This document shows, piece by piece, positions 1 to 5,605 of a stretch of 6,804 nucleotides of DNA. The translations under genes and the position numbers were made by a program. The notes under the pieces were generated by a model, which was not told the origin of the DNA, did no database searches, and was given only the letters and a program-made list of their open reading frames with translations. Positions within the stretch are counted from its first letter, which is position 1; every line of letters starts with the position of its first letter. This DNA is from Gemmatimonadota bacterium. GTDB taxonomy: Bacteria > Gemmatimonadota > Gemmatimonadetes > Longimicrobiales > UBA6960. The stretch spans positions 1 to 6,804 of the forward strand of contig JAHWKH010000137.1 of assembly GCA_019347995.1 (NCBI GenBank), given 5' to 3'.

Positions 1-72
1 GCCGCAGGCGACCACCCCGAGGCCGAGCACGGCCAGGAGCACGCCCGCGAGTCGTCCTGCCCATCTCGACAT
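1..72 (-). CDS. Lipoprotein N-terminus, partial (runs off left edge)
   Basis: Only the first 24 codons lie in the window. They begin at an ATG at 72-70. A strong GGAGG ribosome-binding site lies 7 bases upstream. The peptide has a basic start (MSRWAGR), a hydrophobic stretch of about 14 residues, and ends in GVVACG. That layout is a type II (lipoprotein) signal peptide, with VVA-C as lipobox and the cysteine at residue 23 as the expected lipidated residue. An alternative ATG at 64-62 in another frame gives an Arg/Pro-rich peptide and was discarded. The mature domain is outside the window, so the function cannot be read. The palindromic operator directly upstream looks like a metal-regulator site, so a metal-uptake solute-binding lipoprotein is one guess, but only a guess. 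Confidence 0.62.
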   Translation of the reverse strand, partial: MSRWAGRLAGVLLAVLGLGVVACG

Positions 73-92
73 GAACCGACCTCCGCGCTGTA

Positions 93-123
93 GTTAGGGT
101 CCCCTAAGTTAGGGGACCCTAAC
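93..123 (-). promoter_or_regulatory. Doubled perfect palindrome, probable repressor operator
   Basis: Two 15-base arms (93-107 and 109-123) are exact reverse complements around a single central base at 108. Each arm also holds its own inverted repeat: TTAGGG and CCCTAA flank TC in the left arm and GA in the right arm. The result is two adjacent TTAGG-N4-CCTAA boxes. The element ends about 9 bases before the GGAGG of the lipoprotein gene. A possible -10 hexamer, TATGTT (129-124, minus), lies immediately upstream, so the predicted transcription start falls inside the palindrome. That placement suits repression. TTAGG/CCTAA half-sites recall DtxR/IdeR/MntR-family operators, but the regulator itself is not in the window. 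A hairpin terminator is less likely because no T-run follows on either strand. Confidence 0.6.
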
Positions 124-161
124 AACATACGTGTCGCCGGTCACCGCAGAGTCGATGTCCG

Positions 162-536
162 TCACTGCACCTCGTCGTCCGTGGACGCGTGCGGGTCGCG
201 TGCCGGATCGCCTTGCGCGCCGTGGTGGACGGGCAGGAGCCGGCGGAGCTCGGCCGCACGGCGTGCGGCGCCGGCGCCGCCGCGTTCGCGCGCGTGTCTG
301 ATCAAGCTGGACAGCAGCGCGTAGGCGAGCTCATGGGCGCAGTGCCGGCGCACGGCCATCGGCTCACAGCGGGAGGCGGGCGGGCCTGCCGGCGCGGGAT
401 TGATGAGGGTGAGCTCCCCGTCGTCGTGGAGTCCGGCGAACCAGGCATCTGGGGAGAAGAACAGGGCCAGCGCCAGCGCCGCCGACACCACGACGACCGT
501 CCGCCATGGTCCTTCCAGGGGCTCCCTCGCGCTCAC
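162..536 (-). CDS. Small single-pass membrane protein, unknown function
   Basis: I do not recognise this 124-residue protein. The start is GTG at 536-534, which overlaps the TGA stop of the Nudix gene (GTGA). It has a GGAGG at 541-545 with 4 bases of spacing, so translation is probably coupled. A longer reading of the frame upstream to 716 is antisense-like Arg/Gly-rich sequence inside the Nudix gene and is rejected. Residues 13-27 (TVVVVSAALALALFF) form one hydrophobic segment. After it comes a Pro/Ala-rich linker, then a helical Arg/Ala-rich region at about 66-101 and a polar His/Asp-rich tail. Residues 57-69 contain two cysteines (C57, C66) and the cluster HCAHE, which could bind metal or form a disulfide. 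The short N-terminus before the segment makes membrane anchoring likely. Topology is uncertain. Confidence 0.6.
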   Translation of the reverse strand: MSAREPLEGPWRTVVVVSAALALALFFSPDAWFAGLHDDGELTLINPAPAGPPASRCEPMAVRRHCAHELAYALLSSLIRHARERGGAGAARRAAELRRLLPVHHGAQGDPARDPHASTDDEVQ

Positions 537-985
537 TCGGCCTCCACCGTCCCGCTGCGCAGGAGCTCCGCCGCCGCCATCACCATGTCGCGCGCGTTGT
601 CGTAGGTCACCTGTGCGACAGCCTCGTCCAGGGGAAGCCAGAGGCATTCGGTGATGCCTTCGTCCAGCTCGGGGACCGGGACGCCCGTGGAGGAGCGCAT
701 GAGGTAGAAGGCGCACGTCTTGTGGACGAGGCGCCGACCCTGACGGAAATACCAGTCGATGGTGCCCACCACCGGCCCGACCGTGAGGTCTTCGAGACCC
801 GTCTCCTCCCGCACCTCCCGCAGCGCGGCATCCAGGTCGCCCTCCCCCCTCTCCACGTGCCCCTTGGGAAGGCCCCAGTTCTGATAGGGGTCGCGGATCA
901 GCAGCACGTGCATCTCGCCGTCCACCCGGCGCACGACCACGCCTCCCGCGCTGCGCTCCTCGCGGGCGCGCCCCCTGCCGCTCAC
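533..985 (-). CDS. Nudix hydrolase
   Basis: This 150-residue protein carries a complete Nudix box at residues 42-64, matching GX5EX7REVXEEXGL with REVREETGL at its end. The conserved glutamates needed for the divalent metal are at 57, 60 and 61. Upstream, ERSAGGVVVRR forms the usual first strand, and WGLPKGHVERGE is the run commonly seen in Ap4A/NDP-sugar-type Nudix enzymes. The expected reaction is Mg2+-dependent cleavage of a nucleoside diphosphate linked to another moiety. The sequence does not settle the substrate. Start: GTG at 985-983 with a weak GGAA four bases upstream. No ATG lies further upstream in frame, and later starts would cut the first strand. It begins 67 bases after mlaD ends and overlaps the next gene by 4 bases (GTGA). 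Confidence 0.93.
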   Translation of the reverse strand: MSGRGRAREERSAGGVVVRRVDGEMHVLLIRDPYQNWGLPKGHVERGEGDLDAALREVREETGLEDLTVGPVVGTIDWYFRQGRRLVHKTCAFYLMRSSTGVPVPELDEGITECLWLPLDEAVAQVTYDNARDMVMAAAELLRSGTVEAE

Positions 986-1052
986 GAGTTTCCGGGCTCG
1001 ATGGGAGGGGAGATTCCAGGCCCGATGCGGGGGCTCAAGCTCTCGGCCGGGC

Positions 1053-2060
1053 TCAGAAGATGGAGAGGCGGATGTATCGCCGTGGGTTCGCCTGCACGTC
1101 GACCAGGAGCGAATCGAGCTGGGCCAGCACCTGGTGCGCCCGATGGATCAGCATGGTGTCGCTGAGGAGCATGCCGAGGCTGCCCTCCCCCCGCTCCACC
1201 TGCCGGGTGATGCGCGCGATGCCGGCGAAGGTGGAGTCCGCGCGCGCCAGCGTCGCGTCGAGTCCCTCGCTGGTCTCGGCCATGTTGGCCGCCATGACGT
1301 CGATGTTCCCGGTGGCGCCGCGCAGGTTCACCAGGATCGAATCCACCTGCCCGTCGTGGAAGATGCGATCGATCTCCTGGAGCGTCTCGCGGGCCTGGGC
1401 GGCGGCCGTGCTCACCTCCGCCGCGGTGACCTCCACGTCGCCGCTCATGCGGTCGAACGACGTGGAGGCCCGCCCCACCAGGTTCCGCATGTCGGTGGAG
1501 ATCTGCTGGAGGTTGCCGATGGCCAGCGACAGGTTCTCCGCCGTCTCCTCGTTGAACGTGCGGTCGAAGCGGTCCGTGAGCGCCTCCACGTTCTCCGAGA
1601 TGGCGTCGGCCGCCGCGGTGAGGCGGGTCAGGTCGGGGAGCGCGTATCCGCCCAGGACGATGGTGTCGCGCACCATCTCGCTTCGCGGCACCTCGAAGTA
1701 GTCGTAGCGCGGATACCGGCTCTTGGTGACGATCTCGGCCTGCCAGTCGCCGAACATGGACTCCGGCGCGATGACCACGCCCGCGTCCTCCGCGATGGCC
1801 ACCTCGCCCTCCAGCTCCATCCCGATGCGGACCGCGTCGCCGCCGGGCTCGACGCGGACCGCCGACACCCGTCCGATCTGGACTCCGCGGAACTTGACCG
1901 CGTTGCCCTCGTTGAGCTGCCCGACGTCCCTCACCAGGGCTTCGACATGGGTCGTGGTACGGCCCCAGTTCGTGCCCTGCATGAAGAGGATCCCGGCCGC
2001 GGTGACCACCACGGCGAGGATGATCACGGTTCCGACCATGAGCTCTTTGCCGTGCGTCAC
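1053..2060 (-). CDS. mlaD: MCE-domain lipid transport protein MlaD-like
   Basis: This is the periplasmic substrate-binding component of an Mla-type lipid ABC transporter, 335 residues long. Residues 9-27 are one transmembrane anchor. Residues about 36-113 form the MCE domain, with the typical run VGQLNEGNAVKFRGVQIGRV at 46-65. Residues about 145-325 are a long, heptad-rich, nearly Pro-free helical region. The protein ends in RYIRLSIF, a basic/aromatic tail seen in related MCE proteins. It is much longer than E. coli MlaD (about 180 residues), and the extra length is coiled coil, as in needle-forming MCE proteins. The start is GTG at 2060-2058, which overlaps the mlaF stop as GTGA. Purine-rich GGAGAAGG lies just upstream within mlaF. 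It is third in the E-F-D operon. No mlaC, mlaB or mlaA lies nearby. Confidence 0.93.
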   Translation of the reverse strand: MTHGKELMVGTVIILAVVVTAAGILFMQGTNWGRTTTHVEALVRDVGQLNEGNAVKFRGVQIGRVSAVRVEPGGDAVRIGMELEGEVAIAEDAGVVIAPESMFGDWQAEIVTKSRYPRYDYFEVPRSEMVRDTIVLGGYALPDLTRLTAAADAISENVEALTDRFDRTFNEETAENLSLAIGNLQQISTDMRNLVGRASTSFDRMSGDVEVTAAEVSTAAAQARETLQEIDRIFHDGQVDSILVNLRGATGNIDVMAANMAETSEGLDATLARADSTFAGIARITRQVERGEGSLGMLLSDTMLIHRAHQVLAQLDSLLVDVQANPRRYIRLSIF

Positions 2061-2806
2061 TTGGCCTTCTCCAGCAGTTCCGGTTTGCCTTCCACGAACC
2101 CTCTGACCACTGGGTCGTCGCTGTTCCTGATCTCGTCGGGGGTGCCGACGACGCGGATGCGACCCTGATGCAGGAACGCCATCCGGTCGCTGATCCGGTA
2201 GGCGCTCACCATGTCGTGCGTGATGCAGACCGCGGTCACGCCCAGGTCCTCCGCCAGGCGGTTCATGAGACGGTCCATGACCGTAACCGTGACCGGGTCG
2301 AGCCCCGTCGTGGGCTCGTCGTAGAGAAGGTACTTGGGCTGCGTCGCGATCGCCCGGGCGAAGCCCACCCGCTTCTGCATCCCTCCCGACAGCTCGGAAG
2401 GGAGCTGGTCCTCGATCCCCTCCAGGTCGACCATGTACAGAGAGGCCGAGACCCGGTGCTGGATCTCGCCCTCCGTCATCCCCTTGATGCGCCGCAGGCC
2501 CATGGCCACGTTCTCACGGACGGTCATGGAGTCGAAGAGCGCCGCGAACTGGAAGACGTAGCCCACATTGCGTCGGAGCTCGAAGAGCTCCTCCTGCCTG
2601 AGCTCGTTCACGACCTGGCCGTCCACCACGATCTCACCCTCGTCGGGCTCGATCAGGCCGATGATGTGCTTAAGCATGACGGACTTCCCCGAGCCCGACG
2701 GCCCGATGACCGCGAGGGTCTCGCCCTCCCGCACCTCGAGGCTGAAGCCTCGCAGGACGTCGTTGTCCCCGAAGCTCTTGTGCACGTCGCGGATCTCGAT
2801 GCTCAC
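2057..2806 (-). CDS. mlaF: Mla-type lipid ABC transporter ATPase MlaF-like
   Basis: This 249-residue cytoplasmic ATPase powers the MlaE permease. All ABC motifs are intact: Walker A GPSGSGKS (35-42), Q-loop glutamine 86 in VFQFAALFDSMTV, signature LSGGMQKR (139-146), Walker B YLLYDE (159-164) with catalytic E164, D-loop TTGLDP, and switch histidine H197. The FQFAALFDSMTV stretch and the C-terminal DPVVRGFVEG run are characteristic of the MlaF/Ttg2A branch rather than of import ATPases in general. The start is GTG at 2806-2804 and overlaps the mlaE stop by 4 bases (GTGA). No purine-rich ribosome-binding site precedes it (the preceding bases are CCCTCCT), so translation probably depends on ribosomes finishing mlaE. 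The first strand IEIRDV argues against a later start. Confidence 0.95.
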   Translation of the reverse strand: MSIEIRDVHKSFGDNDVLRGFSLEVREGETLAVIGPSGSGKSVMLKHIIGLIEPDEGEIVVDGQVVNELRQEELFELRRNVGYVFQFAALFDSMTVRENVAMGLRRIKGMTEGEIQHRVSASLYMVDLEGIEDQLPSELSGGMQKRVGFARAIATQPKYLLYDEPTTGLDPVTVTVMDRLMNRLAEDLGVTAVCITHDMVSAYRISDRMAFLHQGRIRVVGTPDEIRNSDDPVVRGFVEGKPELLEKAK

Positions 2807-3624
2807 AGGAGGGCAGCCGCCCAGAAGGCGTCCAGCACGAGGATGATCATGCTGGACACCACCACGGCACGGGTGGTGGCGATACCGACGCCCTCGGCGC
2901 CGCCGCGGGTATTGAACCCGTAGAAACAGCCCACCCCCGTCACGGTGATGCCGAAGCTCGTGGCCTTGATGAGCGCGAACTGGACGTCGTAGGGGTCGAA
3001 GAAGAGCCGCAGACCCTTCACGAACTCGGGCGTGGTCAGGTCGAGCATGGCCAGGGAGGTGCCCCAGGACGCCATGATCCCCACGACCATGGCGAAGGAG
3101 GTCACGACCGGGAACATGATCATGCCCGCCAGGACCCGGGGCACCACCAGGTAGGCCACCGGATCGTAGGCGAGGGCCTCCAGGGCGTCGATCTGCTCGC
3201 TCACCCGCATCGATCCCAGCTCGGCGGCGACGCTCGCCCCCACGCGGCCCGCCAGCGCGAGCCCCGCGAGCACGGGCCCCAGCTCGAGGATGATGGTCTT
3301 GGCCGTGAGGGCACCGACGAAGTACAGCGGGACCGTTCCGGTGAACGTGTACGACGCCTGGATCGCCATCACGATGCCGGTGAACATCAGGATGAACAGG
3401 GCGATGGGGATCGAGGCGACGCCCACCGCCCAGAGCTGGGGGACGAAGAGGGGCCCCCAGATGTCCACCTTGCGGAGCGCGCGCACGGCCCCCACGGCGA
3501 GGTAGCCTCCCCGGCCCACCGACGCGACGCCCTCCAGGGCCCCCCGCCCCACCACGTGGGCGGGAACGAGGAGGTCCTTGGGCTTGAAGCCCGGGTCCTC
3601 TACGCCGTACTGGATCTTTGCCAT
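2803..3624 (-). CDS. mlaE: Mla-type lipid ABC transporter permease MlaE-like
   Basis: This integral inner-membrane permease partners MlaF and MlaD. Counting from the ATG at 3624-3622 it has 273 residues. The family hallmark is complete: ELGPVLAGLALAGRVGASVA followed by AELGSMRVSEQIDALEAL and YDPVAYLVVPRVLA. About five hydrophobic segments span the rest, ending in VVVSSMIILVLDAFWAAALL. An N-terminal amphipathic region (GALEGVASVGRGGYLAVGAV) precedes the first membrane segment, as in other MlaE proteins. The frame stays open to a GTG at 3687, which would add 21 residues of low-complexity Gly/Pro/Ser sequence. I prefer the ATG because the GTG abuts a strong hairpin and those extra codons look non-coding. 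Neither start has a clear ribosome-binding site. It is the first gene of the E-F-D operon and its stop overlaps the mlaF GTG. Confidence 0.94.
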   Translation of the reverse strand: MAKIQYGVEDPGFKPKDLLVPAHVVGRGALEGVASVGRGGYLAVGAVRALRKVDIWGPLFVPQLWAVGVASIPIALFILMFTGIVMAIQASYTFTGTVPLYFVGALTAKTIILELGPVLAGLALAGRVGASVAAELGSMRVSEQIDALEALAYDPVAYLVVPRVLAGMIMFPVVTSFAMVVGIMASWGTSLAMLDLTTPEFVKGLRLFFDPYDVQFALIKATSFGITVTGVGCFYGFNTRGGAEGVGIATTRAVVVSSMIILVLDAFWAAALL

Positions 3625-3690
3625 GGTCGCGAAAGATAGGGAGGAGCCGCCCTCCGGCACAGGAGGGGCCGGAGCCCCCTTTTGCACGAA

Positions 3691-3723
3691 ACGGGCCCCC
3701 GGAAACGCAGTCCGGAGGCCCGT
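3691..3723 (-). terminator. Strong hairpin between 117-aa gene and mlaE
   Basis: Arms 3691-3703 and 3711-3723 can pair over 13 bases around a 7-base loop. On the minus-strand transcript the one imperfect position is a G-U wobble, whereas on the plus strand it is a C-A mismatch, so the structure is tuned to minus-strand RNA. It lies 22 bases after the stop of the 117-residue gene and is followed only by the weak T-stretch TTCGT. It may terminate that gene or attenuate read-through into mlaE. A second, shorter stem (3652-3658 with 3668-3674) follows in the leader of mlaE. Confidence 0.45.
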
Positions 3724-3744
3724 CGGCAGCCGCGGCGAGCCCGG

Positions 3745-4098
3745 TCAGGACGCCGGCGGCAGCTCGTTCTCGAGCGTGAATTCCACTTCCTCCGGTTCGC
3801 CGTCCTCGTTGGTCACGGCATAGGCGACGCGGACGCGGGTCACGCGATGGTTCGGATCCGTCACCGCCACCTCGAAATCCAGCCCCTGGTCGGGACAGGT
3901 CACGCGGGTACGCACCCGCTCCCCGGGCTCGGCCTCGCGGCGGTCGGCCGGATTCTTGAACAGCGTCTTCGTGGACTGCCGGCCCGTCTCCAGCGACCGC
4001 GTCACCTTCACCAGGCGGAGCCAGTCGGGCTGATAGCTGACGCCGTATTCGTATCCGCGCTGGTCGGCGCCCTGGCCGTCCCGGTTGTGGCGCGCCAT
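3745..4098 (-). CDS. Uncharacterised 117-residue soluble protein
   Basis: I do not recognise the family. The frame is open far upstream (to 5382), but that part is an Arg/Pro/Gly-rich shadow of the protease gene. The real start is the ATG at 4098-4096, with GGAGG four bases upstream and a separate promoter candidate. The protein has no signal peptide or membrane segment and is rich in charged residues. Residues 1-45 include an aromatic patch (YEYGVSYQPDWLRLV). Residues about 60-112 alternate hydrophobic and polar residues (RVRTRVTC, DFEVAVTD, VTRVRVAYAV, VEFTLEN), which suggests a small beta-sheet or beta-sandwich domain with a single cysteine (C69). The C-terminus is acidic. It is followed by a terminator-like hairpin, so it is probably monocistronic. 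Cytoplasmic location is inferred. Confidence 0.7.
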   Translation of the reverse strand: MARHNRDGQGADQRGYEYGVSYQPDWLRLVKVTRSLETGRQSTKTLFKNPADRREAEPGERVRTRVTCPDQGLDFEVAVTDPNHRVTRVRVAYAVTNEDGEPEEVEFTLENELPPAS

Positions 4099-4100
4099 GC

Positions 4101-4114
4101 GTCCTCCGGAGGAC
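4101..4114 (-). repeat. 14-base perfect palindrome containing the ribosome-binding site
   Basis: GTCCTCCGGAGGAC is its own reverse complement. On the minus strand its right half supplies the GGAGG (4107-4103) that sits four bases before the ATG of the 117-residue gene. Its left half, CCTCC, is the exact complement of that site and the same sequence as the 16S anti-Shine-Dalgarno core. In RNA it could fold into a short stem hiding part of the site, or bind a dimeric protein as DNA. Chance cannot be excluded at this length in GC-rich DNA. Confidence 0.5.
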
Positions 4115-4148
4115 GGAGTGGACAAATTGCGGATTCTCGAAGCAAACG

Positions 4149-4178
4149 AATGTTTCCCACGGGCCGCGTGATTGTCAA
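4149..4178 (-). promoter_or_regulatory. Candidate sigma-70-type promoter for the 117-aa gene
   Basis: On the minus strand a perfect -35 hexamer TTGACA (4178-4173) is followed after 18 bases by AACATT (4154-4149), a poor -10 match (3 of 6). Transcription would start near 4142, giving a leader of roughly 44 bases. The 161-base gap between the protease and the 117-aa gene (4099-4259) is less GC-rich around this site than its surroundings. The same gap holds two small inverted repeats, 4207-4216 and 4218-4230, neither followed by a T-run, and nothing else I can identify. Confidence 0.38.
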
Positions 4179-4259
4179 GTTTCTCGACCGTCCAATCGGT
4201 CCGAAGCCGCAAGCGGGCGCGATGATCGCGATGTAGGGCCGGAGTGAATTCGGCGAGAG

Positions 4260-5420
4260 TCAGAGCCTGATGGGGACCGGGGCGAGGGCCAGAAAAAACA
4301 TCAACATGGCGATCCATCCCAGCCATCGGCGGCGGGCGTCGATGGGCGCCCGGGGCTGGATGACCGGCGGATGGCTGAGGCGGCCCCGGTTCACCAGGTA
4401 GGCCGCGCCGCCCCAGAACCACCATCCCCACCACAGGAAGCCCAGGGGCAGGAGGGCCATGAGGAAGACCCTGGCCGCCACCTCCTGGCGATCCCCCAGC
4501 AGCGCGTACAGGATGTGGCCGCCGTCGAGCTGTCCCAGGGGCAGGAGGTTCAGCGCGGTGAGGAAGAGCCCGAGCCATCCCGCGAACGCCAGGGGGTGGA
4601 GCACGATGGGGCTGCGTCCCATGGAATCGGGGAACGCGAGGGACCCCATGAGATGGGTCAGGGGCGTATTGCCGATCCACACGGCCTGGTCGGCGAAGCG
4701 CACCAGGAACGGCGTGGCCAGGTCGGCCACGCCGGGACCCGGGTGGGAGAGGGAGAGCCCCACGGCCAGCACGGGTATCGACAGGAAGAAGCTGGCGTAG
4801 GGCCCGGCGGCCCCGACGTCGAAGAGGATGGAGCGGCGGACCGTGGGGCCTTTGATGCGGATGAAGGCACCCAGCGTCCCGACGATGGAGTAGTACGCCG
4901 GAAACGGGATGAAGAAGGGCGGCGTGACGCGGATCCGATGGAGGCGGGCCGCTACGTAATGCCCCGATTCGTGCGCCAGCAGGATGCCCAGGAAGGGGAC
5001 CGCGAACACGGCGCCACCGGCCAGGACATCCCAATCCACCCCCGTGGGATAGGGCCAGAACAGCCCGAAGCCCTGTCCGAAGCGGGTCCGCATGGGGTCC
5101 ACGCCCTGGAGGAGCGCCCCGGCCATGTGGGTGGTGAACGCCGTGAGGAGGAAGAGCGTCGCGTGGAGGATCCAGCGGATGGGCTCGGGGGCCTCCGTGG
5201 AACGGACCAGGACGATCTCCGTCCCCTCCTGGTCGCGGTGCACGTAGCTCGGCCCCTCCCAGGCCGCCAGGACGGCCCGCACCTCGGGAGCGTCCGGCGT
5301 CAGGTGCGGCAGCAAACGCGCCTGCACGACCTCCTCGCCGCGGTACACGCCGACGCGGTACTCGCCCACCAGGGCGAGCCACGCCTCGGGAACAGGGTTG
5401 ACCCCCTCATGGCCGGTCAT
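4260..5420 (-). CDS. Site-2 protease (M50) family membrane metalloprotease
   Basis: This 386-residue intramembrane zinc protease carries both M50 motifs: HESGH at 150-154 (zinc ligands H150 and H154, catalytic E151) and LDGGH at 298-302, where D299 is the third ligand, inside the conserved run [12 protein letters not shown]. The stretch [20 protein letters not shown] and the later [12 protein letters not shown] resemble the plant EGY/cyanobacterial branch of the family. Residues 1-80 form a soluble N-terminal domain. Hydrophobic segments lie at about 82-104, 131-150, 166-188, 200-225, 270-297, 313-342 and 366-382. No PDZ domain is visible, unlike RseP. Such enzymes cleave membrane-bound regulators or other membrane proteins; the substrate here is unknown. 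The start is the ATG at 5420 with no clear ribosome-binding site. It is divergent from rho. Confidence 0.92.
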   Translation of the reverse strand: MTGHEGVNPVPEAWLALVGEYRVGVYRGEEVVQARLLPHLTPDAPEVRAVLAAWEGPSYVHRDQEGTEIVLVRSTEAPEPIRWILHATLFLLTAFTTHMAGALLQGVDPMRTRFGQGFGLFWPYPTGVDWDVLAGGAVFAVPFLGILLAHESGHYVAARLHRIRVTPPFFIPFPAYYSIVGTLGAFIRIKGPTVRRSILFDVGAAGPYASFFLSIPVLAVGLSLSHPGPGVADLATPFLVRFADQAVWIGNTPLTHLMGSLAFPDSMGRSPIVLHPLAFAGWLGLFLTALNLLPLGQLDGGHILYALLGDRQEVAARVFLMALLPLGFLWWGWWFWGGAAYLVNRGRLSHPPVIQPRAPIDARRRWLGWIAMLMFFLALAPVPIRL

Positions 5421-5605
5421 TATCGTTGACCGGAATTCCTCAGAAATTGCCTACTTTTCCTCGCCCCGCCCCGTTCGGGACCTGCGACGCCCTGCTCCCG
5501 GACCCATCCACAGTGCGCCCTTCGGCGACGCGAGTGGGCCGACCCACCTTCGGGGTCCATTCCGACCCTTTTCCCGAATTTTCCCGCGCTAGATCGGAGC
5601 CCCAC
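5421..5605. promoter_or_regulatory. rho: Divergent control region and C-rich rho leader
   Basis: This 185-base gap separates the protease ATG from the rho GTG. A TTGACC hexamer (5426-5431, plus) could be the -35 of a rho promoter, but the nearest TA-rich partner, TACTTT at 5452-5457, is 20 bases away, so this is weak. From 5451 to 5590 the plus strand has 62 C and 33 G by my count, a C-rich, G-poor run like a Rho utilisation site. Two mutually exclusive 5-bp stems occur: GTGGG/CCCAC (5534-5538 with 5543-5547) and GACCC/GGGTC (5541-5545 with 5553-5557). Short T-runs follow at about 5569-5572 and 5579-5582. Autogenous control of rho through its leader is known in E. coli and is inferred here. 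Confidence 0.4.

Noticed and set aside
93..123. The doubled palindrome as a Rho-independent terminator for the gene ending at 162
   Set aside because: There is no T-tract on either side, and the nested symmetry of each half is better explained by a protein-binding site.
506..1165. Plus-strand open frame of 219 codons over the Nudix gene
   Set aside because: It is antisense to the intact Nudix box and has no recognisable domain.
1134..2168. Plus-strand open frame of 344 codons across mlaD
   Set aside because: It is antisense to a well-supported MCE gene; the composition (Arg, His, Val, Asp) is typical of a high-GC antisense frame.
4207..4230. Two short inverted repeats after the protease gene as a terminator
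   Set aside because: The stems are 4 and 6 bases with very small loops, and no T-run follows on the minus strand, so terminator function is not supported.
4099..5382. Upstream extension of the 117-residue protein to a 545-codon frame
   Set aside because: This part is an out-of-frame shadow of the site-2 protease, Arg/Pro/Gly-rich and without motifs; the ATG at 4098 has its own ribosome-binding site.
4371..5429. Plus-strand open frame of 352 codons across the protease
   Set aside because: It is highly charged, low-complexity sequence opposite a gene with intact catalytic motifs; it is a shadow.
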